Positions 56,236 to 64,000 of a stretch of 64,000 nt of DNA are shown here, one piece after another. A program made the position numbers and the translations under genes. The DNA lies in the NCBI GenBank assembly GCA_950022495.1, contig CATLLJ010000009.1, positions 29,070 through 93,069 of the forward strand, given 5' to 3'. The DNA comes from an uncultured bacterium. GTDB taxonomy: Bacteria > Cyanobacteriota > Vampirovibrionia > Gastranaerophilales > Gastranaerophilaceae. Position 1 is the stretch's first letter; each line of letters opens with the position of its first letter. The notes beneath the pieces were generated by a model. That model saw only the letters and a list, made by a program, of their open reading frames with translations. It was not told where the DNA came from and ran no database searches.

Positions 56236-57567
56236 TTACAAAATATCTTTCAATTCTTGAATTACAACTTCCAAAGCACCTTGTTGATCTTCAAAAACAG
56301 TCTCGCAATCATTACAAGCTTGAACATAAAATTCGTTATCTGCAAGTAATTTTTCAATATATTCAGAAAGTTCATCCGGAGTTTTTACAATTTTACCGGC
56401 ATTACTTCTTGAAAGTAACCAGTAAATATCTCTAAAATTATGTATTGAAGGCCCTGTAATTGTTGGTTTACCATACACGGTTGCTTCTAAAGGATTATGA
56501 CCGCCGGTTTTATTAAAACTTCCGCCGATGAATGCAAAATGACAAATTGAATACATCTTGCCAAGTTCACCCATAGTATCAAGAACTATAATATCATTGT
56601 CCTTAAATGTATCTTCCTTTGAACGGAACCCATAGCTAAGACCTGTCGCATTTAATAATTCGGTGATTTTTGGAATTCTTGTTGTATGACGTGGAACAAG
56701 TAATAATTTTATATCCTTAAACTTACTCAATTTTTCTTTAAATATATCAAGTACAATTTCATCTTCGCCCTGATGCGTACTGCCGGCAATAATTACACGA
56801 TGACTTTCCTGTCCTAAATCAACATGTTCATCAGATTTTTTCACATCAAATTTTAAATTTTTCATTACAGATGTTCTATCTTCAGGAGCACCGATTGAAA
56901 TCAATTTTTTCATATCAATATCGCTTTGAGTAAGAATTTTAGTATATTTTGTTAAAACCAGCTTGAAGAAATGTCTGAACAATCTGTAAAGTTTATAAGT
57001 AGAATCTGACATTCTGCCATTGATACAATATAATTTAATATTCTTCATCTTGCAGGTAACAGAAAATATCGGCCAGAGTTCAGTTTCTGCAATTAAAACA
57101 ACTGTAGGATTAATCTTTTTTAAAAACGTATGAACACTATATGGAATATCAAACGGGAAATATGTAATAAAATCCGCAACATTTGAAAATTTCTTAATAG
57201 CAATTTCCTGTCCTGTTTTAGTGCCTGTAGTTACAACAATTTTATAATCCGGGAATTCTTCCCTTGTTTTCTTTATAAGATTTTCCAGAGCAATAACTTC
57301 ACCAACAGAAACCCCGTGATACATGATAACTTTATCACCTAAATTAGGATTTTTGAAAAAGCCTAATTTTTCTTTCCATCCGTATAAGAATTTACCGTTG
57401 AATACTCTGACAATATAATAAAACGGCAATAGTATTATAAATACTATTGTAGACACCAAACCATACAAAAATAGCTCGCTAAACATTGAAACTATAATTA
57501 ATAACAATAAAATTAAAATAATTGAATATATCATAATACTTGAATTATACATCAAATAGTCAGACAT
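56236..57567 (-). CDS. kdtA: 3-deoxy-D-manno-octulosonic-acid transferase
   Basis: IMYHGVSVGEVIALENLI, TGTKTGQEIA, LIAETELWPIF, INGRMSDSTYKLYR, IAGSTHQGEDE, FIGGSFNKTGGHNPLEA. Confidence 0.93.
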   Translation of the reverse strand: MSDYLMYNSSIMIYSIILILLLLIIVSMFSELFLYGLVSTIVFIILLPFYYIVRVFNGKFLYGWKEKLGFFKNPNLGDKVIMYHGVSVGEVIALENLIKKTREEFPDYKIVVTTGTKTGQEIAIKKFSNVADFITYFPFDIPYSVHTFLKKINPTVVLIAETELWPIFSVTCKMKNIKLYCINGRMSDSTYKLYRLFRHFFKLVLTKYTKILTQSDIDMKKLISIGAPEDRTSVMKNLKFDVKKSDEHVDLGQESHRVIIAGSTHQGEDEIVLDIFKEKLSKFKDIKLLLVPRHTTRIPKITELLNATGLSYGFRSKEDTFKDNDIIVLDTMGELGKMYSICHFAFIGGSFNKTGGHNPLEATVYGKPTITGPSIHNFRDIYWLLSRSNAGKIVKTPDELSEYIEKLLADNEFYVQACNDCETVFEDQQGALEVVIQELKDIL

Positions 57568-57603
57568 GTTGACAATATGAACAAAAATTTATAAAATCAA
57601 AAT

Positions 57604-58110
57604 ATGGCAATAGTATATTTAAGTTTAGGTTCAAATAAGGGTGATAGAATCGGATATGTACAGCAGGCAGCAAGCTTGTTAGGCTTAGACGATAATATTT
57701 CTATTGTGAGAACTTCTGCATTCTATGAAACCGAACCTTGGAATATGAATACTCAAACCTGGTTTGTAAATGCTCTAGTTGAAATCAAAACTAAATATAC
57801 TCCAAACGAATTGCTTGAAGTTTGCCAGCGAATCGAAACTCAATTAGGAAGAGAACATAAGCAAACAAACGATTACGAAGATAGAACAATCGATATTGAT
57901 ATTCTTTTTTACAATAAAGACATTATTAATGAAAATAATTTAACAATTCCACATAAATATGTGCATTTGAGAGCATTTACTCTTGTTCCGATGATGGAAC
58001 TCAATGCAGATTTCGTTCATCCTGTTTTACACAAAACAATTGTTGAAATGCACAACGACTTAGAAAATCCTGAAATGGTATTTTTATATGGCACAAGAGT
58101 CGACTTCTAG
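57604..58110 (+). CDS. folK: 2-amino-4-hydroxy-6-hydroxymethyldihydropteridine pyrophosphokinase
   Basis: VYLSLGSNKGDRIGYVQQA, SAFYETEPWNMNTQTWFVNALVEI, EDRTIDIDILFY. Confidence 0.95.
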   Translation: MAIVYLSLGSNKGDRIGYVQQAASLLGLDDNISIVRTSAFYETEPWNMNTQTWFVNALVEIKTKYTPNELLEVCQRIETQLGREHKQTNDYEDRTIDIDILFYNKDIINENNLTIPHKYVHLRAFTLVPMMELNADFVHPVLHKTIVEMHNDLENPEMVFLYGTRVDF

Positions 58111-59224
58111 GAACAGGGGTAAATATACTGCAGCTATCATAGGTGCCGGTCCTGCCGGATGTATCTGTGCATACTATTTGCAAGAATATTTGGATGTTAC
58201 TCTTTTCGATAAAGGTAAATTTTTGCGTACAATTTTACCAACCGGCGGCGGCAGGTGCAACTTAGCTCACGCTGAATATGATTTTAGAGAGCTTGCCGCA
58301 AATTATCCGCGGGGAGAAAAGTTTTTATATTCTGTATTTTCAAAGTTTGGAACAAGCGATACAGTTGATTTTTTTGAAAAAATCGGTGTGAAAGTTTATA
58401 CGCAGGATGACAACCGTATATTTCCGGTTTCAAATTCATCTGCTGATGTTAGAGATAAACTACTAAAAAGCATATCAAAATGCCATTTTGTAAAAGAAGG
58501 GGTAAATAAAATTCAGCCCTTAGAAAATTGTTGGAAAGTTGAAACAGAAAAAAGCACCTACGCATTTGATTATGTTATTGTTGCGACAGGCGGACATTCC
58601 GGTTATGAATTATTGAAAAAACTGGATATAAAAATCCAACCGCCGACTCAGTCTCTTGTCGGACTTACAACAAAAGAAGATTTTTCAAGTATTGCTGGAG
58701 TTTCGGTTAATGATATTTTATTCACACATAAAGGGCTTTCCGGACCGTCGATTTATAAAATCTCATCAATACGAGCAAGAGATGAATTTCCTTATAAACT
58801 TTCGCTGCATCTTGCTTCGTGCCCTGATTTCCAAGAAGATTTAAATAGCAACCCTCATAAAGAAATAAAAAATCTTTTAGGGCAAATTATTCCAAAATCT
58901 CTTGCGTTATGGATTTTAAACAGCCAGAACATTAATCCCGAAACACCTTGCCATAATATTGACGGCAAAACACGTGATAAAATATTAAATAAACTTACAG
59001 ATTTTGAAGTTACTGTTACCGGCAAAGTTCCTGACGGGGAAGTTGTAACCTGCGGAGGAGTTGACTTAAAGGGAATAAATAGTAAAACATTAGAAAGCAA
59101 ACAATATTCGGGACTTTATTTTTGCGGAGAAGTTCTTGATATAGATGGTTTCTGCGGAGGATTTAACCTGCAGAACTGCTGGTCAACAGGTTATATTGTC
59201 TCTCAAAGTATAATTAATGCTTAA
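58088..59224 (+). CDS. BaiN/HI0933-family FAD-dependent flavoprotein (aminoacetone oxidase-type)
   Basis: AAIIGAGPAGCICAYYLQ, LPTGGGRCNLAHA, LFTHKGLSGPSIYKIS, GLYFCGEVLDIDGFCGGFNLQNCWSTGYI. Confidence 0.9.
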   Translation: MAQESTSRNRGKYTAAIIGAGPAGCICAYYLQEYLDVTLFDKGKFLRTILPTGGGRCNLAHAEYDFRELAANYPRGEKFLYSVFSKFGTSDTVDFFEKIGVKVYTQDDNRIFPVSNSSADVRDKLLKSISKCHFVKEGVNKIQPLENCWKVETEKSTYAFDYVIVATGGHSGYELLKKLDIKIQPPTQSLVGLTTKEDFSSIAGVSVNDILFTHKGLSGPSIYKISSIRARDEFPYKLSLHLASCPDFQEDLNSNPHKEIKNLLGQIIPKSLALWILNSQNINPETPCHNIDGKTRDKILNKLTDFEVTVTGKVPDGEVVTCGGVDLKGINSKTLESKQYSGLYFCGEVLDIDGFCGGFNLQNCWSTGYIVSQSIINA

Positions 59225-59367
59225 TATTTTCAATTTATGCTATAATTATAGAGTTATTTAGTTAAGGGGATCCGCCCTGGGGGTAAATAATTCTTTCAAA
59301 TGTTTTTGACTGAAACGGATATACCGAAAAAATTTACCAATACCCAAAAGGATAGAAAGAAGAAAAA

Positions 59368-61161
59368 ATGGAAAAGAACAACGAAACTTTGAGTATTTTA
59401 AGACACTCAACTTCACACATCATGGCACAAGCGGTTCAAAGCCTGTTCCCATCTGCAAAGTTAGCAATAGGACCGGCAACTGCTGATGGTTTTTACTATG
59501 ATTTTGATTTAACAGATGGGCATGCTTTTACAGAAGATGACCTTGCTAAAATCGAAGAAAAAATGAAAGAAATTATTAAACAAAATCTTACATTTGAAAA
59601 ATACGTAATCCCTGATGTTGAAGCTCAAATCAAAGCTTTTAAAGATGAAGGTGAAATCTACAAAGCCGAACTTTTAGAAGAACACAAAAATGACAATCCG
59701 ACTTTATACATTACAAAAGACAAAGACGGAAATGCTTTATTTAACGACCTTTGTGCAGGTCCTCACCTTCCAAATACATCCTATATTAAAGCAAATGCAA
59801 TTAAATTGTTGAAAGTTGCAGGTGCATACTGGCGTGGTAACGAAAATAACAAAATGCTTCAAAGAATTTATGCTACAGCTTACTGGAATAAAGAAGATTT
59901 ACAAGCATATTTAACATTCATTGAAGAAGCTGAAAAACGCGACCACAGAAAATTAGGTACAAAACTTGATTTATTTTCAACTAGAGAAGAATTGGGCGGC
60001 GGACTTGTTTTATGGCACCCGAATCTTGCAACTGTAAGAGAACAAATTGAAAACTACTGGAGAGAAGAACACAGAAAACGCGGTTATGTAATCGTTCAAA
60101 CTCCGCAAATCGCGAAATCAAAATTGTGGGAAATTTCAGGACACATGGATCACTACAAAGAAAATATGTTTTTTGTTCAAAAAGATGAAGATTCTGACGA
60201 ACAATTTGTTGTAAAACCTATGAACTGTCCGTTCCACATCTTGATTTATCAAGCAAACAGATATTCTTACCGTTCATTGCCGCTTCGTATGGCTGAACTT
60301 GGTACGGTTTATCGTAAAGAAAAATCAGGTGCGTTATCAGGTTTAACCCGTGTTCAAGGCTTTACTCAAGACGATGCTCACATCTTCTGTACACCTGAAC
60401 AATTAGTTGATGAAATCAACGCAATTATTGATTTTGTTGCTGACACAATGGCTATTTTCAATATGGAATTTGAAGTTGAATTATCTACAAGACCTGAAAG
60501 TTTTGTGGGCGAAATCGAAAATTGGGACAGAGCAGAAGCCGGCTTAAAAGAAGCTATGGACAGACGCGGAATGTCATACGAAATCAACGAAGGTGACGGT
60601 GCATTCTACGGTCCGAAAATCGACTTCAAAATTAAAGACGCAATCGGCAGAACATGGCAGTGTGCTACAATTCAGTTAGACTTCAACTTACCTGCAAGAT
60701 TTGATATCAAATATCAGGATAAAGACGGTCAATTGAAAACTCCGATTATGCTTCACCGTGTAATCTTCGGTTCTATGGAAAGATTCCATGGTATCTTGAT
60801 TGAACATTACGCAGGAGCTTTCCCAACATGGCTTGCTCCAACTCAGGTAAATATTGTTCCGATTTCTAACGAAAAACACGTTGATTTCGCAGAACAAGTT
60901 TACAAAAAAATGAGAGAAGCCGGCATAAGAGCTAATCTTGACGATCGTTCAGAATCAATGAATTACAAAATTAGAGAATCACTTCAAGATAAGAAAATCC
61001 CTTACGTTTGTGTAATCGGTGACAAAGAAATTGAAGCAAATTCAGTAGCTGTTCGTGCTCGTGGCATTGGACAGGTTGGAACTCTTACTGTTGATGAATT
61101 TATTGAAAAAATTCAAAAAGAAATCAACTCAAGAGCTAACGACTCATTTGCTAAACAATAA
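59368..61161 (+). CDS. thrS: Threonyl-tRNA synthetase (no N-terminal TGS domain evident)
   Basis: HSTSHIMAQAVQSLFP; DLCAGPHLPNTSYI; KPMNCPFHILIYQ; RVQGFTQDDAHIFC; ARFDIKYQDKDG. Confidence 0.97.
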   Translation: MEKNNETLSILRHSTSHIMAQAVQSLFPSAKLAIGPATADGFYYDFDLTDGHAFTEDDLAKIEEKMKEIIKQNLTFEKYVIPDVEAQIKAFKDEGEIYKAELLEEHKNDNPTLYITKDKDGNALFNDLCAGPHLPNTSYIKANAIKLLKVAGAYWRGNENNKMLQRIYATAYWNKEDLQAYLTFIEEAEKRDHRKLGTKLDLFSTREELGGGLVLWHPNLATVREQIENYWREEHRKRGYVIVQTPQIAKSKLWEISGHMDHYKENMFFVQKDEDSDEQFVVKPMNCPFHILIYQANRYSYRSLPLRMAELGTVYRKEKSGALSGLTRVQGFTQDDAHIFCTPEQLVDEINAIIDFVADTMAIFNMEFEVELSTRPESFVGEIENWDRAEAGLKEAMDRRGMSYEINEGDGAFYGPKIDFKIKDAIGRTWQCATIQLDFNLPARFDIKYQDKDGQLKTPIMLHRVIFGSMERFHGILIEHYAGAFPTWLAPTQVNIVPISNEKHVDFAEQVYKKMREAGIRANLDDRSESMNYKIRESLQDKKIPYVCVIGDKEIEANSVAVRARGIGQVGTLTVDEFIEKIQKEINSRANDSFAKQ

Positions 61162-61168
61162 AATCAAC

Positions 61169-61209
61169 AAAAAAGGCGGGTCGACTTTTTAAGTCGACCC
61201 GCCTTTTTT
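61169..61209. terminator. Bidirectional intrinsic terminator between thrS and 61219-61803
   Basis: AAAAAAGGCGGGTCGACTT-ttt-AAGTCGACCCGCCTTTTTT. Confidence 0.92.
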
Positions 61210-61218
61210 GAAAAGAAT

Positions 61219-61803
61219 TTATTTTTTTATTCCAAAATAAACAGCTTCTGCAAAATCTACTCCTTCTTCTTCAACCAATTTGAGATACCCCTCAGATTGT
61301 CTTAATTCTTCAGGAGTTTTAATCCTCCTCGGTTTAAATGCGGATTCAAAAACGTCAGAAGATTCTTCTTTTGCTCCTGCAACAGTAGTGTCAACAAACT
61401 TTTCAGCATCATCAATCTCGTTTATTTTTTCAGCAGGCGTATAATTACGATCAAAACGTCTTTTTTCTCGTACTTCCCTTGATAATCTCTCGGGATTTTT
61501 ACCTTTTTGATGAAATTCTCTGGTGTCTAATCTTTCCTTAATAAATACATCCAACTCTTCTCTATCAATATTTTCACCTTCAAATTTTTGATAAACTTTG
61601 TAGCCAATTTTTCGCAATTTACCAATAAAACTTGCATCTTCACTATCTGGAATTGAAACCCTTGCATGCCCAACTTTGCTTTTACCAATAAGCCCATTTG
61701 GATAAGATTCAATTAATTCCTTTAATCTTGCTTTCTTTGCCGGGTTTATACCAGCTTGAGATATAGGAATTCTGTATATTGAGCCGAAACTAATATCTGA
61801 CAT
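61219..61803 (-). CDS. Hypothetical protein
   Basis: ISFGSIYRIPISQAGINPAKKARLKELIESYPNGLIGKSK; 194-aa ORF followed by terminator. Confidence 0.65.
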   Translation of the reverse strand: MSDISFGSIYRIPISQAGINPAKKARLKELIESYPNGLIGKSKVGHARVSIPDSEDASFIGKLRKIGYKVYQKFEGENIDREELDVFIKERLDTREFHQKGKNPERLSREVREKRRFDRNYTPAEKINEIDDAEKFVDTTVAGAKEESSDVFESAFKPRRIKTPEELRQSEGYLKLVEEEGVDFAEAVYFGIKK

Positions 61804-61901
61804 TATTATCCCCCTTTTTAATTATAATACACGTGAAAATATTTTTTGCTACCATTAAAATATTTGTTATATAATAGATAAGGTAAAAAAGGTAAAAAGA
61901 T

Positions 61902-62258
61902 ATGTTATTAGAATTTTTATACTCCAAAATACACAGAGCCACAGTTACAGATGCAAACTTGAACTATGTTGGTTCAATTACAATAGACGAAACCCTGTTA
62001 AAAGCTGCGAATATTAAAGAATGGCAAAAAGTTGAAATTTTAGACGTAAATAATGGTGAAAGATTTCAAACTTATGTAATTAAAGGTAAAGCTGATTCAG
62101 GTCAAATCTGCCTGAATGGTGCAGCCGCAAGAAAAGTACAGCCAGGGGACAAAGTTATTATTGTTACTTACGGACAATTTGAAGAAAAAGAACTTCAAAA
62201 TTTTAAACCTACAGTTGTAATTGTTGACGATAACAACAAAATCATTGAAAAAAGATAA
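61902..62258 (+). CDS. panD: Aspartate 1-decarboxylase precursor
   Basis: [28 protein letters not shown] (GS processing site), [20 protein letters not shown]. Confidence 0.97.
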   Translation: MLLEFLYSKIHRATVTDANLNYVGSITIDETLLKAANIKEWQKVEILDVNNGERFQTYVIKGKADSGQICLNGAAARKVQPGDKVIIVTYGQFEEKELQNFKPTVVIVDDNNKIIEKR

Positions 62259-62292
62259 ATTTGTAAAGTTTGTTAACTTTTAAAATATTTAT

Positions 62293-62339
62293 AAAAAAAG
62301 TTCATTTTTATTTTTCAGAATATAAAAATGGACTTTTTT
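62293..62339 (+). terminator. Terminator after panD
   Basis: AAAAAAGTTCATTTTTAT...ATAAAAATGGACTTTTTT. Confidence 0.75.
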
Positions 62340-62447
62340 CTTGTTGTGAAAATATAAAAATTCAATATTTAGAAAAATATTTACTAAATTTTAATTAAAA
62401 CTCAAAAACCCACAAACTCTCTTAATATAATCTTTACAAGAAAAAAC

Positions 62448-62476
62448 TTGACCTTTTAGATGAAAATCTTTATTCT
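62448..62476 (+). promoter_or_regulatory. Putative glnA promoter TTGACC-N17-TATTCT
   Basis: TTGACC 62448-62453, TATTCT 62471-62476. Confidence 0.5.
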
Positions 62477-62526
62477 GGTAAAGTAATCTTCTAAAAGATA
62501 GATTTTAGTATTAGAAAGAGGTTAGT

Positions 62527-63891
62527 ATGACAGAGTTCAAACATGTAAGATTAGACGGTAAATCTTTTACAAGAGAAGAAGTAAAAGAGCTTATCAAAGA
62601 ATACAATATTAAATTTATAAAACTACAATTCGTAGATATAAACGGACAGGTAAAAAATATATCACTTCCATCCGAGCAAATTGACAAAGCTTTAGATAAC
62701 GAAATCATGCTTGATGGATCTTCAATTAAAGGCTTTAGAAGTATTGAAACATCAGATATGTTCTTCCATCCGGATATCAACAGTTTTCAAATCTTACCTT
62801 GGAGAGAACGTGACGGAGTGAATGCAGCAAGATTAATTTGCGATATCTATAATGCCGATGGAACACCATTTGAAGGCTGTCCAAGGTGCAATCTAAAACG
62901 AGTTATGGAAGCTGCTGAAAAGATGGGATTTTCAATGAACATTGGTCCGGAAGCTGAATTTTTCCTATTCGCTAAAGATAAAGAGGGAGATATTACAACT
63001 CAAACACAAGACCATGCTGGCTACTACGATGTCGGTCCTGAAGATTTAGGTGAAGATGTACGCGGCGATATCGTTTTAACATTAAAAGAAATGGGCTTTG
63101 ACATTGAAGCTTCTCACCACGAAGTTGCTGACGGACAACACGAAATCGACTTTAGATATGCAGATATTCTAACAGCAGCAGACAACGTAACAACATTTAA
63201 AATCGCAGTTAAAGCAATTGCAGCAAAACATAATTTACACGCAACATTTATGCCAAAACCAATTTTTGGTATTAATGGTTCAGGTATGCACTGTAATGTT
63301 TCATTATTTAAAGATGGTAAAAATGCTTTCTATGACGAAAATGCTGAATATCAACTTTCTGATACTGCAAAATACTCTGTCGGCGGAATGTTAAAACACG
63401 TAAAAAGTATCACTGCAATTACTAACCCGCTGGTTAACAGTTACAAACGTCTAGTTCCAGGATACGAAGCACCTGTTTATCTCGCATGGTCACTTGCAAA
63501 CAGAAGTGCTCTGGTTAGAGTACCTGCAAAACGCGGCATTTCAACCCGTGTAGAGTTAAGATCACCTGATCCGTCTTGCAACCCTTACCTTGCATTTGCA
63601 GCAATTCTGGAAGCCTGCCTTGACGGAATCCGAAATCAAATTGATCCGCCTGCACCGGTTGAAAGTAATATTTACAAGTTAACATCAAAAGAACGTAAAA
63701 AACAAAGAATTGACTCTCTTCCGGGCAGTCTTGATGATGCACTTGAACAAATGGATAAATCTCTTGTTGCAAAAGCTGCACTCGGAGACCATATCTTTAA
63801 AGAATTTATGACAGCTAAGAAAAAAGAATGGGATTCCTTCAGAACATACGTATCTCAATGGGAACTTGATAAATATCTTGAAAGATATTAA
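62527..63891 (+). CDS. glnA: Type I glutamine synthetase
   Basis: LQFVDINGQVKNISLPSEQ, LDGSSIKGFRSIETSDMF, HATFMPKPIFGINGSGMHCN, RSALVRVPAKRGISTRVELRSPDPSCNPYLAFAAIL. Confidence 0.98.
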   Translation: MTEFKHVRLDGKSFTREEVKELIKEYNIKFIKLQFVDINGQVKNISLPSEQIDKALDNEIMLDGSSIKGFRSIETSDMFFHPDINSFQILPWRERDGVNAARLICDIYNADGTPFEGCPRCNLKRVMEAAEKMGFSMNIGPEAEFFLFAKDKEGDITTQTQDHAGYYDVGPEDLGEDVRGDIVLTLKEMGFDIEASHHEVADGQHEIDFRYADILTAADNVTTFKIAVKAIAAKHNLHATFMPKPIFGINGSGMHCNVSLFKDGKNAFYDENAEYQLSDTAKYSVGGMLKHVKSITAITNPLVNSYKRLVPGYEAPVYLAWSLANRSALVRVPAKRGISTRVELRSPDPSCNPYLAFAAILEACLDGIRNQIDPPAPVESNIYKLTSKERKKQRIDSLPGSLDDALEQMDKSLVAKAALGDHIFKEFMTAKKKEWDSFRTYVSQWELDKYLERY

Positions 63892-63896
63892 GAACT

Positions 63897-63932
63897 AAAA
63901 AAGGCTATGCAATATGCATAGTCTTTTTTAGT
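63897..63932. terminator. Terminator after glnA
   Basis: AAAAAAGgCTATGC-aatat-GCATAGtCTTTTTT. Confidence 0.75.
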
Positions 63933-64000
63933 TAGCTAGATTTATTACAGTTGTTTGAGTATTGCGTTATTTGTTGTTCTGGTTGTATTTTGTGGTTTAG
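63932..64000 (-). CDS. Possible C-terminal fragment of a minus-strand gene (…LNHKIQPEQQITQYSNNCNKSS*)
   Basis: Open minus-strand frame running off the window edge, ending just at the bidirectional terminator. Confidence 0.3.
   Translation of the reverse strand, partial: LNHKIQPEQQITQYSNNCNKSS

Noticed and set aside
59224-59367. T-box riboswitch upstream of thrS
   Set aside because: No recognisable T-box consensus or terminator/antiterminator arrangement was seen.
62280-62526. Glutamine riboswitch upstream of glnA
   Set aside because: Could not recognise conserved glnA-RNA motifs; the region is explained by a panD terminator plus a probable promoter.

Overview
AT-rich bacterial chromosomal window. 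My inference from overall gene content and protein style is an uncultured gut Gastranaerophilales/Melainabacteria-like lineage; this was not tested. Main blocks: (1) ~0-10.4 kb, cell-surface glycan genes: PfkB kinase, CsaB-like pyruvyl transferase, UDP-galactopyranose mutase, MsbA-type ABC exporter, and a nonulosonic-acid (possibly KDN) cassette containing a HAD phosphatase-cupin fusion and a GT2 fusion protein. (2) ~11-15.7 kb, GatD-like amidotransferase, a TrpR-like regulator next to trpB with a consensus promoter, and an M48 protease. (3) ~17.4-34.2 kb, a type I secretion locus (HlyD, ABC with degenerate C39-like domain, TolC) next to a 3631-aa protein that combines an N-terminal class-3 lipase-like domain, many RTX repeats and two separate YD/RHS-like repeat blocks, preceded by a kelch-like exported protein. 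(4) ~34.4-36.7 kb, a decayed Mu-like prophage (MuG-, Dam-, MuF- and MuA-N-terminal-like ORFs). (5) 37.2-45.6 kb, an 8.4-kb integrative element bounded by a 55-bp perfect direct repeat of the tRNA-Phe 3' end, with a tyrosine integrase, a candidate toxin-antitoxin pair, unknown two-gene modules, secreted proteins, a trypsin-like protease, an excisionase-like protein and a structured non-coding leader. (6) 45.7-64 kb, mostly housekeeping: infC, TPR protein, dus, TonB/ExbB/ExbD, KdtA, folK, a flavoprotein, thrS, panD, glnA. The main candidates for undescribed biology are the RTX/YD-repeat/lipase giant, the putative KDN pathway cassette, and the cargo and leader of the tRNA-Phe integrative element. 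All family calls come from reading the sequence and were not confirmed by database search.
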